Below, one piece after another: positions 32,852 through 39,937 of a stretch of DNA of 64,000 nucleotides. Position numbers and translations under genes: made by a program. A model generated the notes under the pieces. It saw only the letters and a program-made list of their open reading frames with translations. It did not search any database and had not been told where the DNA came from. Positions within the stretch are counted from its first letter, which is position 1, and every line of letters starts with the position of its first letter. Source of the DNA: Coriobacteriia bacterium (GTDB taxonomy: Bacteria > Actinomycetota > Coriobacteriia > Coriobacteriales > Eggerthellaceae); the NCBI GenBank assembly GCA_030523425.1, contig JAUNIP010000002.1:1-64000 (forward strand), written 5' to 3'.

Positions 32852-34825
32852 ATGCCACAACAGCTTCTGCTAGGCAGATATCGCATTTTGGAACAGGCCG
32901 GCCAAGGCGGGTACGGCGCGGTATACGTTGCTTGGGACACCAGCTTGCAGCGCAAGGTGGCCATCAAGGAAATCCAGCTTTCGGAACTGGATGCCTACCG
33001 CGCGGCGCAGGGGCACGCTTCGGCGCCGGAGGCCCTGCCGTGGGAAGAAGACCCGACGGCGGGGTTGGACGTGCTTGCTTATCCGTCTGACCCGGACTTT
33101 CTGGGAGGAGCAGCTGCGGAAGGCCCCCAAGTGCCTGCGGACGTGCGCTTGAACGACGTGGACCAGCAGCGCTTCTTTTCGCACATCCCCGGCCTTGACG
33201 AAGCGCGCGCGGCGGCGCACCTGGAAGACCCCAACATAGTGCAGGTGCACGACTTCCAGATTGTGGGCACCTGTGCTTACATCATCATGGAATACTTGGA
33301 CGGCATGACGCTCACGCAGTTTTTGGCGCGCTATGACGACGAGCTGACGCTAGACATTATCGCAGCCGTGTTCGCTGACGTGGCGCATGCCTTGGAGGTG
33401 GCCCACGAAAACCAGGTGCTGCACTTAGACATCAAGCCCGACAACATTGTGATCACGCGCAAGGGCGTGGTGAAGGTGACCGACTTCGGCTTGGCGGCGC
33501 TGGAAGACCACGAAGGCAACGCGTACACCCATGGCGGTACCATTGGGTATATGCCCCTAGAGCAAATGCGCCAGGAAAGCTTGGACGCGCGCTGCGACGA
33601 ATGGGCCTTGGCCAGCGTGGCCTACGAAATGCTGAACGGCGAAAACCCCTTCTTGGCGCCGGACTTGAAGGGCGCGGAAATGGCCATAGAGCGCGCGGAG
33701 CTGGTTCTGCCTTCGCTGATGTGGAACGAATTCGACGCCCCCGGCGACGACGTGCTGTTTTACGCTTTGGACCCCGACCGCGAAGAGCGCTACGAAACCG
33801 TGACGGATTTCGCGGAGGAGTTTTCGCGCTTCTTGGGCGACCCGAAGGCGGGCAGAAAGGCCCTGCACCAGCTGGTAAGCGCCGGCCCCGCCGAAGAGGA
33901 CGCCGACGAATGGGGCGAAGAGGAACCCGCGCCTTTGCTGCGGGAACGCATTACGCCCAAGCACATAAGCATTGCCAACCGCGTGTTTGCTGCGCTTGCC
34001 ACGGCGGCGGTGGCGGTGCTGGGGGGCATGAACATCCCCGCAGTGGCTGCCTGGGGCCTGGTTGCCGTGGCCGTGGTTGCCGCTGTGGGCGCCGCGCTGG
34101 GGGCCTTGCGCCCAGGGCTGGGCGGCCTGTTCGCGGGGCTTGTGTGGAGCGTTGCGCTGCTGTTCGACCAGTCGTGGCTGTTGGGCGGTGCGCTGCTGGT
34201 GGCCACCTGCGCATGGTGGTGGTACGCAGGGCGCGAAGGCCGCGCGGCGGGCACGCTGGCCGTGGCGCAGCCCCTGTTCAGCGGCATGTTGCTGCCGGCG
34301 CTGGGGCCCTTGCTTGCGGGATACATGCTTCCTGCGGGCAAGGCTGCGGCATCGGCGGGATATAGCTGTTTGCTGTGTTTCGTGCTGGCGGCGGCCGGGC
34401 GCGGCAGCCTGCTGTCGTTCGACCTGCTGCAGGCTTCGCACTTTGCGGGCAGCGCGCTAAGTATCACCATGGTGGCTTCGCAGCTTGTTACCACGCCTGG
34501 CACGTGGGTGGTGGCCGCTTCGTGGGTTGTGGCAGCGGTGGTGCTTTCGCTGTGCTGCGCGCGCGGAGGACGCGTGATGGCCGTGTGCGGCGCGGCGGGC
34601 GCGCTGGCCCTGTGCGTGTTGGGTCTGTGCGGCGCCCAGCTGGCCAACACCAACGGCCTGTCGTTTACGCCCGACGCCCTGCAGGTGCTGCTGGTGGTAA
34701 TCAGCGCCGCGCTGGTGGCGTTAGCCTGCTGGCTGCACGTGCCGTCCCGCACTCCAAAGGACCGCCCCATCAGGGAAGACACCGACTGGGAAGTCCAAGA
34801 CGACCAAGGCTGGGACACCGAATAG
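32852..34825 (+). CDS. Ser/Thr protein kinase with polytopic C-terminal membrane domain
   Basis: The 657-residue product starts at ATG 32852 with AAAAGGGAA upstream. Its kinase domain has a GQGGYGAV loop (17-24), ATP-site Lys39, catalytic loop HLDIKPDNI (Asp193), DFG-type DFGLAAL (Asp211) and GTIGYMPLEQM. The usual HRD is HLD, so this is a non-RD kinase that would not rely on activation-loop phosphorylation. An insert of about 65 residues lies between strand 3 and helix C (acidic, Pro/Gly-rich). Residues 375-640 hold about 9-10 hydrophobic helices with Cys-rich stretches, in place of an extracellular sensor. Its TAG abuts the ackA stop with no gap. Target unknown. Confidence 0.88.
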   Translation: MPQQLLLGRYRILEQAGQGGYGAVYVAWDTSLQRKVAIKEIQLSELDAYRAAQGHASAPEALPWEEDPTAGLDVLAYPSDPDFLGGAAAEGPQVPADVRLNDVDQQRFFSHIPGLDEARAAAHLEDPNIVQVHDFQIVGTCAYIIMEYLDGMTLTQFLARYDDELTLDIIAAVFADVAHALEVAHENQVLHLDIKPDNIVITRKGVVKVTDFGLAALEDHEGNAYTHGGTIGYMPLEQMRQESLDARCDEWALASVAYEMLNGENPFLAPDLKGAEMAIERAELVLPSLMWNEFDAPGDDVLFYALDPDREERYETVTDFAEEFSRFLGDPKAGRKALHQLVSAGPAEEDADEWGEEEPAPLLRERITPKHISIANRVFAALATAAVAVLGGMNIPAVAAWGLVAVAVVAAVGAALGALRPGLGGLFAGLVWSVALLFDQSWLLGGALLVATCAWWWYAGREGRAAGTLAVAQPLFSGMLLPALGPLLAGYMLPAGKAAASAGYSCLLCFVLAAAGRGSLLSFDLLQASHFAGSALSITMVASQLVTTPGTWVVAASWVVAAVVLSLCCARGGRVMAVCGAAGALALCVLGLCGAQLANTNGLSFTPDALQVLLVVISAALVALACWLHVPSRTPKDRPIREDTDWEVQDDQGWDTE

Positions 34826-36085
34826 TTAAAACGCCCAGGGGTCGGAAATGTCTACGCCGGCGGCTATGAACGCGGCGTCGCGGGCTATTTCGGCTTCTTC
34901 GTCGGTGGGGATGACCAGCACTTCCACGGCGGAGTCGTCGGCGGAAATGCGGCGATCCTGCTTGCCGGTTACCATGTTGCGCTCTTCGTCAAGGCGGATG
35001 CCGAAAGGCTCCAGCCCGCGGAAAATCAGGCGCCGCGCGTAGGGGTCGTTTTCGCCCACGCCGGCGGTGCACACAATCACGTCTACGCCGGCCAGTTCGA
35101 AGAAATACGCGCCGATCATGCGACGGATGGACGTTAGGAAGATGTCGTAGGCAAGTTCGGCCTGTTCGTTGCCGAAGCGGATGACTTCTTTGAGTTCCCG
35201 CAGGTCACCAGACACGCCGGACACGCCCAACAGGCCGCTTTCGCGGTTCAAGATGCCGTCCATTTCGGCCGGCGTCAGGTTTTCCTTTTCCATGATGGCG
35301 GTGATAATGGCAGGGTCCACACTGCCGCTGCGCGTACCCATGATCACGCCGTCAAGCGGGGTGTAACCCATGGTGGTGTCCATGCTGATGCCGTGGTCGA
35401 TGGCCGTAACGCTAGAGCCCGACCCCAAATGGCACGTGACCATCTTCAGGTCGCGCGTGCTTTTGCCCAAAAACTTCGCGGCGCGGCGGCTGACGTATTT
35501 GTGGCTCATGCCATGGAAGCCGAAGCGGCGAATACCCAGGTCCTCGTAGTAGCGGTACGGGATGGGATACACGAAGTTGCGCGCCGGCATGGTCTGGTGG
35601 AAGGCGGTGTCGAACGCTGCCACCTGCAGGGTGTTCGGGCACAGCCGCCGGCAGTGCTTCAGCATTTCCAGCGCGCTGTAGTTATGCAGCGGCGCTAACG
35701 GTGCGTATTCTTCTATAACTTCTAGCACGTGGTCGTCCGCTTCCACGCTGCAGCCGAATTCGGCGCCGGCGTGTGCGATGCGATGCCCTATGGCGCCAAG
35801 CTCCGAAAGGCTGGACAGAGGCGCATCTGCGCCTACGATGTCGGAAAGCACCAGGTCAAACGCGTCCGACACGGTGGCAGCCTGCACGGCTACGTCGGCC
35901 GTGCCGCGTTCGTCGGTGCGATGATAGCGGGTGGCTTCGGTGCCGACGGCTTCCACCAGCCCGCGGCACAGCTGCTTAAGCTGCGGCTCAGGATGATGGA
36001 ACGCATCCGCCGCTTCCTGCATGGCAGATTCGAACAGCTTGAACTTCAGCGAGCTGGAGCCGGTGTTCAGAACCAAGATTTTCAT
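34826..36085 (-). CDS. ackA: Acetate kinase
   Basis: AckA converts acetyl phosphate and ADP to acetate and ATP, the energy-yielding last step of acetate fermentation, in the cytoplasm. The 419-residue protein carries VLNTGSSSLKFKLF (N-terminal ASKHA phosphate 1), HRIAHAGAEF, FDTAFHQTMP, GFHGMSHKYV, VTCHLGSGSSVTAID and VCTAGVGENDPYARR. No phosphotransacetylase gene is adjacent, which is unusual because pta normally neighbours ackA. Its ATG overlaps the stop of an upstream receiver-domain gene (ATGA). It is convergent with the kinase gene, stop to stop. Confidence 0.96.
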   Translation of the reverse strand: MKILVLNTGSSSLKFKLFESAMQEAADAFHHPEPQLKQLCRGLVEAVGTEATRYHRTDERGTADVAVQAATVSDAFDLVLSDIVGADAPLSSLSELGAIGHRIAHAGAEFGCSVEADDHVLEVIEEYAPLAPLHNYSALEMLKHCRRLCPNTLQVAAFDTAFHQTMPARNFVYPIPYRYYEDLGIRRFGFHGMSHKYVSRRAAKFLGKSTRDLKMVTCHLGSGSSVTAIDHGISMDTTMGYTPLDGVIMGTRSGSVDPAIITAIMEKENLTPAEMDGILNRESGLLGVSGVSGDLRELKEVIRFGNEQAELAYDIFLTSIRRMIGAYFFELAGVDVIVCTAGVGENDPYARRLIFRGLEPFGIRLDEERNMVTGKQDRRISADDSAVEVLVIPTDEEAEIARDAAFIAAGVDISDPWAF

Positions 36086-36468
36086 GCCTGGCTCCTTTCC
36101 AGCTTGTAGCAGCCCTCAATTTCTTGGATCACCTGGTCCAAGCGGTTGCTGTCAACGGGTTTCGCCAGGTAATCAAGGGGTTCCAGGCCGAAAGGTTCGT
36201 CTTGGTAGTCGCTGTAGGCGGTCATGTAGATGAACATGGGCACATGGGGGATGCTAGGCAGCGCTTCAGGCAGAAGCGTGGTGCCCGCGCCCACGATGTT
36301 GTGGTCGATAAACGCCACGTCAACGCGGGTTTCGCGCATTTTCGCAATGGCTTCCTGCAGGCATACGGCCTCCGAGACCACCTTCACGCGGCCGGTCCGT
36401 TCCAGTTGGTTTGTCAGTTCCACACGCGCTGGCGCTTCATCGTCCACCAGCATTGCCTCAAATATCAT
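36082..36468 (-). CDS. Receiver-only response regulator
   Basis: The 128-residue protein is a single CheY-like receiver: VDDE (acid pair at 8-9), FIDHNIVG with the probable phospho-acceptor Asp at about 54, YMTAYS (switch Thr/Ser) and YLAKPV (conserved Lys). The overall form (PARVELTNQLER, PLDYLAKPV) is like the receiver of LytTR-type regulators, but no DNA-binding domain follows. It starts at ATG 36468 with GGAAAGG, and its TGA overlaps the ackA ATG. Coupling a stand-alone receiver to acetate kinase is notable because acetyl phosphate, AckA's substrate, can phosphorylate receivers directly (established for several regulators); a feedback loop here is inference. No histidine kinase is nearby. 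Confidence 0.85.
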   Translation of the reverse strand: MIFEAMLVDDEAPARVELTNQLERTGRVKVVSEAVCLQEAIAKMRETRVDVAFIDHNIVGAGTTLLPEALPSIPHVPMFIYMTAYSDYQDEPFGLEPLDYLAKPVDSNRLDQVIQEIEGCYKLERSQA

Positions 36469-36586
36469 GCTCAGCCTTTCCCGTAAGATGCCTGCCTATT
36501 ATACCCATGTGGCGTGCTTGGGGGCTTTGGGTGCGCAAAACTGTTTGCCAAGCACGCCCAACTGTGAGAAAATACCCAAACATTCC

Positions 36587-36661
36587 GGTCGATTGGCGCA
36601 GCGGGAGCGCAGGTGCCTTACAAGCACAAGGTCGGGGGTTCAAATCCCTCATCGACCACCA
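36587..36661 (+). tRNA. tRNA-Val(TAC)
   Basis: A 75-nt cloverleaf: acceptor GGTCGAT/ATCGACC, D-arm GCGC...GCGC, anticodon loop CTTACAA (anticodon UAC, codon GUA), TTCAAATC T-loop and encoded CCA at 36659-36661. Its last 21 nt are also the start of a 67-bp direct repeat. Confidence 0.95.
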
Positions 36662-36707
36662 TAAATGGCAGGGCCCCGGCAACGGGGCTCTTTTCCTTGT
36701 TGGGGAA
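36641..36707 (+). repeat. 67-bp direct repeat, copy 1 (tRNA-Val 3' end plus trailer)
   Basis: This copy starts inside the T-arm of tRNA-Val and continues 46 bp past the CCA. It is identical over all 67 positions to 36818-36884. The trailer holds a GGGCCCCGGCAACGGGGCTC hairpin followed by TTTT, which works as the tRNA terminator, so the terminator is duplicated too. Confidence 0.95.
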
Positions 36708-36817
36708 GCTTCCCGGGATTTGAATCCCGCGAGAGTTCGACGGCCCAGTGGGCCGTCGAAGGCCGAGCACGGCGAAGCCGAGCGCAGGCCAGCGCTTTCG
36801 GCGCAGCCGAAAGCGCC
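36708..36817. repeat. 110-bp cassette of three consecutive perfect hairpins
   Basis: Between the two 67-bp repeats lie three palindromes: 36714-36729 (7-bp arms, 2-nt loop), 36736-36760 (TTCGACGGCCC arms, AGT loop) and 36792-36816 (GCGCTTTCGGC arms, GCA loop). The last two share the design of an 11-bp perfect stem with a 3-nt loop. The cassette has no open coding frame of its own. It resembles REP/BIME-like palindromic DNA next to a tRNA. Confidence 0.85.
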
Positions 36818-36884
36818 CAAATCCCTCATCGACCACCATAAATGGCAGGGCCCCGGCAACGGGGCTCTTTTCCTTGTTGGGGAA
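36818..36884 (+). repeat. 67-bp direct repeat, copy 2 (partial tRNA-Val 3' end plus terminator)
   Basis: Identical to 36641-36707. It contains only the last 21 nt of tRNA-Val, including CCA, so it is not a functional tRNA. The arrangement is what site-specific insertion at a tRNA 3' end would leave, though no integrase gene remains. Confidence 0.95.
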
Positions 36885-36913
36885 TTCCCAGGGTCGGCAG
36901 GCGGGGGGCGGAA

Positions 36914-37201
36914 GAAAAATGCCGGCTGTGAACGAACAAACGACTTGCGGCGGGGTCTAGCGGGATTGGCCGGGTTGTAAAACGCTAGCTGTGAACGAAT
37001 CGGCGTATTCCGAAAAAGCAAAATGCTAATTGTGAACGAATCGGCCTGGCGGGATGCTCGTTGAAACCCTGCTCAGGCGCGTTTGTTCGTTCACAGCCGC
37101 TGTTTTTCGGCCAGACCGCGGCGGCCGGGAAGGGCAATTCGTTCACAATTAGCATTTTGCTTTTCTGCGCTTGTGCGATTCGTTCACAGCCCGTCATTTT
37201 G
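36914..37201. repeat. Six-motif palindromic repeat element, copy B
   Basis: Second copy of the element at 7089-7376. GTGAACGAA cores lie at 36928, 36991 and 37032 (direct), and TTCGTTCAC cores at 37086, 37138 and 37179 (inverted). Every core is exactly 29,825 bp from its counterpart in copy A. Motif 3 (37018-37041) is the perfect 24-bp reverse complement of motif 5 (37137-37160), and motif 1 (36924-36942) of motif 4 (37080-37098) over 19 bp. The spacers resemble copy A only moderately. It stands between the tRNA-Val repeats and a broken gene. Confidence 0.87.
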
Positions 37202-37284
37202 CGTCAACGCAATGCGCAGAAGCAGCGATAGCTAGGCGCCAGCCAACACGCAGGCCGTCCTTGAAACAGGCTATCGGCTGCCTT

Positions 37285-37938
37285 ATGCTGAAAGTGGTCA
37301 TGTTTGAGGCCAATGTCCGTCGCTGGCCCATGGCGGTTGCGGGGGTATCGTGCGTGGCGGTGTGGCTGCGGGCCGGGTTGAGCCGCAACGGGCTGTGGCT
37401 GGCGGTAGCCGCCGTGGTGGCCGTTCTTATTCCCGCAGCAGGCGCGTTGGGCGGCATGAAGCTTCCCTACGGCAGGCCAAGCCTGCGATACTACACGGCG
37501 GCCGAGCTAAACGCCATAGAAGCCACCATGTCGGGAGGAGGGGTTCTAGGTTTCACTACGTTTGGGACTAAGTGCCGTCTGTGTCCGAAACAACATCAAT
37601 TGACTTGGTTGGACTCAGCGTGTCTGCAGTCATGACGCTCGTTACAATGTTGGCAACCAGAAACCAAAGCTTTTCAAGACAGTTAGGTGCAGGGGCCGCT
37701 AGCCTTGTTGTGGGGGCGATTGTGGCGGCTGGCTACGAGATGGTTTACTGCAGAACATACGAATACCTTTTTCGCCCAGTCGGTGGGGATGCTCTGGATG
37801 GCATACGTGCTCTCCCCCCAGGGCGGCGCCCTGGACATGGCTTCTGAGCTGCAGGCCTTCTACAAGCTGTTCTGCGGGCTGGACCGCAGCAGGGGTTCCA
37901 TGCCGGAGCTTCTGGGCGAGGGGCCAGCAGATGAGTAG
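37285..37938 (+). pseudogene. Broken membrane-protein gene
   Basis: The coding signal moves between frames. From ATG 37285 it reads a protein with hydrophobic stretches (VAVWLRAGL, LWLAVAAVVAVLIPAAGAL) to about 37545 and meets a stop at 37633. From about 37572 a different frame gives TM-like sequence (LVGLSVSAVMTLVTMLAT, LGAGAASLVVGAIVAAGY) to about 37770. The original frame then resumes with FFAQSVGMLWMAYVLSPQGG and ends at 37938. The middle part (37540-37690) has lower G+C than its flanks. Two frameshifts or a small recombination event explain this. Family unknown. Two separate short genes are possible but less likely. Confidence 0.5.
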
Positions 37939-38031
37939 CCTCGGGCTTACATATCGGCTACGGTCGGAATGGCTGGCGCGTGCTTCCCCATTCCGTCGGA
38001 ATGACGCACGTTTTTCGGTGCTTCGGTTCGC

Positions 38032-38037
38032 TACAAT
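38032..38037 (+). promoter_or_regulatory. Possible -10 box before the tocopherol-cyclase-like gene
   Basis: TACAAT stands 36 bp before GTG 38074. A T-run (TTTTTC, 38011-38016) lies at a short 15-bp spacing. This is weak evidence. Confidence 0.3.
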
Positions 38038-38073
38038 GGAGGCACGGTAAAAGCGCGAAGGGTAGGAGTGCTT

Positions 38074-39210
38074 GTGGACGCTAACACTACTGACGTTAGT
38101 CGCAATCGGTGCATGCTGCGGGGGCCGCTGGCAAGCCGCGGATACGACTGGTGGTGGCATTCGTTTACCGCCCACCATGCCCAAACGGGCGAACAGAAGG
38201 CCTTCTTTGTGGAGTTTTTCCTGATAAACCCCGCATTAGCGGAACTGGACCCCACGTTTGGACAGCTGCCGTTCAACCAAGCCGACCACAAGCCGCCGTC
38301 GTATGTGATGGTGAAGGCGGGTTGCTGGGGCGAAAACGCGCGGCAGCTGCACCGGTTTTTCGCCTGGTCGGACGTGGAAGTGGGCATGGGCGTGCCTTAT
38401 TTTGTGGCCGCCGATGACTGCTTGGCCTGCGAAACCGATCTGATAGGGCGTGTGGATGTGTCTGCCGAAGATGCCGCTGCGCACCCTGAATGGATGAGCG
38501 ACGCCGGCAGCATGCTGTGGGATCTTCGCCTGGACAAGCAGCTGGCCTTCAATGTGGGCTACGGCGCTTCGCCTGCGGTGCGCGCCACCCAGGCCTTCGA
38601 CATGTTTTGGCACGTGGAGGGCATGAAAACCCGTTATTCCGGCACAGTGGTGCTTGATGGAGAAACATATGTGGTAGACCCCGCCACCAGCTTCGGATAC
38701 GCCGACAAGAACTGGGGGCGCGATTTCACGTCGCCGTGGGTGTGGCTGGCTTCCAGCAACATTCGCAGCGAAGAAAGCGGCCGCGCGCTGGAAAACACCG
38801 CATTTGTGGTGGGCGGCGGCAGGCCGAAGGTGGGCCCTGTGGCGTTAGACCGCAAGCTGTTAGGCGCGCTGGTCTACGAAGGCCGCACGTACGAATTCAA
38901 CTTCTCCAAGCCGTGGACGGGCAGCCAAACGCGCTTTGACTGCGGCGAGCAGGACGACCAGATTGTGTGGCATGTGGAGCTGGAAACCTTCGACGCGCTG
39001 CTGGTGTGCGACATTACCTGCCCGCAAAGTCACATGATTTTCGCGAACTACGAAGCGCCCGACGGTGCCAAGCGCTACAGCCGCCTGTGGAACGGCGGCA
39101 CGGGCACCGGCCGGTTGAAGCTGTATGACAAACGCGATGGCGCGCTGGTGCCTGTGGACACCCTGCTGGTGGCCAACGTGGGCTGCGAATACGGCGAATA
39201 CGACGTGTAG
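38074..39210 (+). CDS. Tocopherol cyclase-family (lipocalin-like) protein
   Basis: The product has 378 residues from GTG 38074, preceded by TAGGAG at 5 nt; GTG 38068 is an alternative two codons earlier. The sequence fits the tocopherol-cyclase/carotenoid-hydratase-like beta-barrel family: LRGPLASRGYDWWWHSF and FFVEFFLINP at the N-terminus, MFWHVEGMKTRYSGTVVLDGETY mid-protein, and the diagnostic YADKNWGRDFTSPWVWLASSN. Plants and cyanobacteria use members to close the chroman ring of vitamin E. An anaerobe would not make tocopherol, so another hydrophobic substrate is likely. No membrane segment or signal is visible. The DUF1847 gene follows by 9 bp, so the two are probably one operon. Confidence 0.8.
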   Translation: MDANTTDVSRNRCMLRGPLASRGYDWWWHSFTAHHAQTGEQKAFFVEFFLINPALAELDPTFGQLPFNQADHKPPSYVMVKAGCWGENARQLHRFFAWSDVEVGMGVPYFVAADDCLACETDLIGRVDVSAEDAAAHPEWMSDAGSMLWDLRLDKQLAFNVGYGASPAVRATQAFDMFWHVEGMKTRYSGTVVLDGETYVVDPATSFGYADKNWGRDFTSPWVWLASSNIRSEESGRALENTAFVVGGGRPKVGPVALDRKLLGALVYEGRTYEFNFSKPWTGSQTRFDCGEQDDQIVWHVELETFDALLVCDITCPQSHMIFANYEAPDGAKRYSRLWNGGTGTGRLKLYDKRDGALVPVDTLLVANVGCEYGEYDV

Positions 39211-39219
39211 GGGGGCGCC

Positions 39220-39861
39220 ATGGAAACCAAGAACCCCAGTTGCGTGGATTGCAAGGTGCTTGCCTGCGAAACGAAGAAGGGGAATTACCCGGCGTTTTGC
39301 CCCACGGCGCATGCAGGCGAACAGCGCGCAGAAGACATTGCGCAGCGCTACGGCGAAGACGACCTTCCCCTGCGCGTGATGCATGCGGCCTACGACGTGT
39401 TGAAGGACAGCAGGGCAAACCGCTGGTGCCGCGTGGAGGAAATGATGGCACTGTTCCGCCATCTGGGCTTCACGCGCATCGGCATAGCGTCGTGCACGGG
39501 GCTGCACGAAGAGGCGTCCCTTTTCGCGGACATTCTGCGGGCGCATGGGTTTGAGCCCTATGGCACGTGCTGCAAGGTGGGCGGCGTGCCGCGGTCGCGC
39601 TTCGGGGTGTTCGAAGACGCGTGCGACGTGGACCCGGTGTCGTGCAACCCGCTGATGCAGGCGCAGCTGCTGGAAGAAGCGGGCACGGAAGTGAACGTGG
39701 TGGTGGGTCTGTGCGTGGGTCACGACATGCTGTTTAGCATGTATTCGAAAGCCCCAGTGGTCACGCTGATAGCGAAGGATCGCGCCTTGGCACACAACCC
39801 AGCAGGCGCCCTGTATGCCGCCAAGGGCGATTCCCATTACAGGCGGCTGCTGCACCCGTAA
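39220..39861 (+). CDS. DUF1847 Cys-rich metal-binding-type protein
   Basis: The 213-residue protein opens with CVDCKVLAC and FCPTA, a Cys-rich start typical of DUF1847, then RIGIASCTGLHEEA, GTCCKVGGVPRS, SCNPLMQAQLLEEAGTEVNVVVGLCVGHDMLF and a C-terminal strand with ALYAAKGDSHY. The Cys pattern suggests a bound metal or cluster. DUF1847 proteins occur in anaerobes and lack a proven role. It has a GGGGGG-type ribosome site, lies 9 bp after the tocopherol-cyclase-like gene and is followed by a bidirectional terminator. Confidence 0.85.
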   Translation: METKNPSCVDCKVLACETKKGNYPAFCPTAHAGEQRAEDIAQRYGEDDLPLRVMHAAYDVLKDSRANRWCRVEEMMALFRHLGFTRIGIASCTGLHEEASLFADILRAHGFEPYGTCCKVGGVPRSRFGVFEDACDVDPVSCNPLMQAQLLEEAGTEVNVVVGLCVGHDMLFSMYSKAPVVTLIAKDRALAHNPAGALYAAKGDSHYRRLLHP

Positions 39862-39890
39862 GGGCGGCTGTGGGCAGGCCCGTAGGGACG

Positions 39891-39920
39891 AAAAAAGCCG
39901 GGTGTTGTGCCCGGCTTTTT
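39891..39920. terminator. Bidirectional intrinsic terminator
   Basis: AAAAAGCCGGG (39892-39902) pairs with CCCGGCTTTTT (39910-39920), loop of 7, with T-runs on both strands. It separates the convergent DUF1847 gene and universal stress gene. Confidence 0.92.
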
Positions 39921-39937
39921 GTACGATAGTGGGTTTG

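Noticed and set aside
34810-34840. Terminator between the kinase gene and ackA
   Set aside because: The two stop codons abut (34823-34825 and 34826-34828) and no hairpin with a T-run is visible in the vicinity, so transcripts probably overlap antisense.
36818-36838. Second tRNA-Val gene
   Set aside because: Only the last 21 nt of the tRNA are present; D and anticodon arms are missing.
36641-37938. Intact integrative element at tRNA-Val
   Set aside because: No integrase, recombinase or replication gene lies between the repeats or nearby; only a scar-like arrangement is supported.
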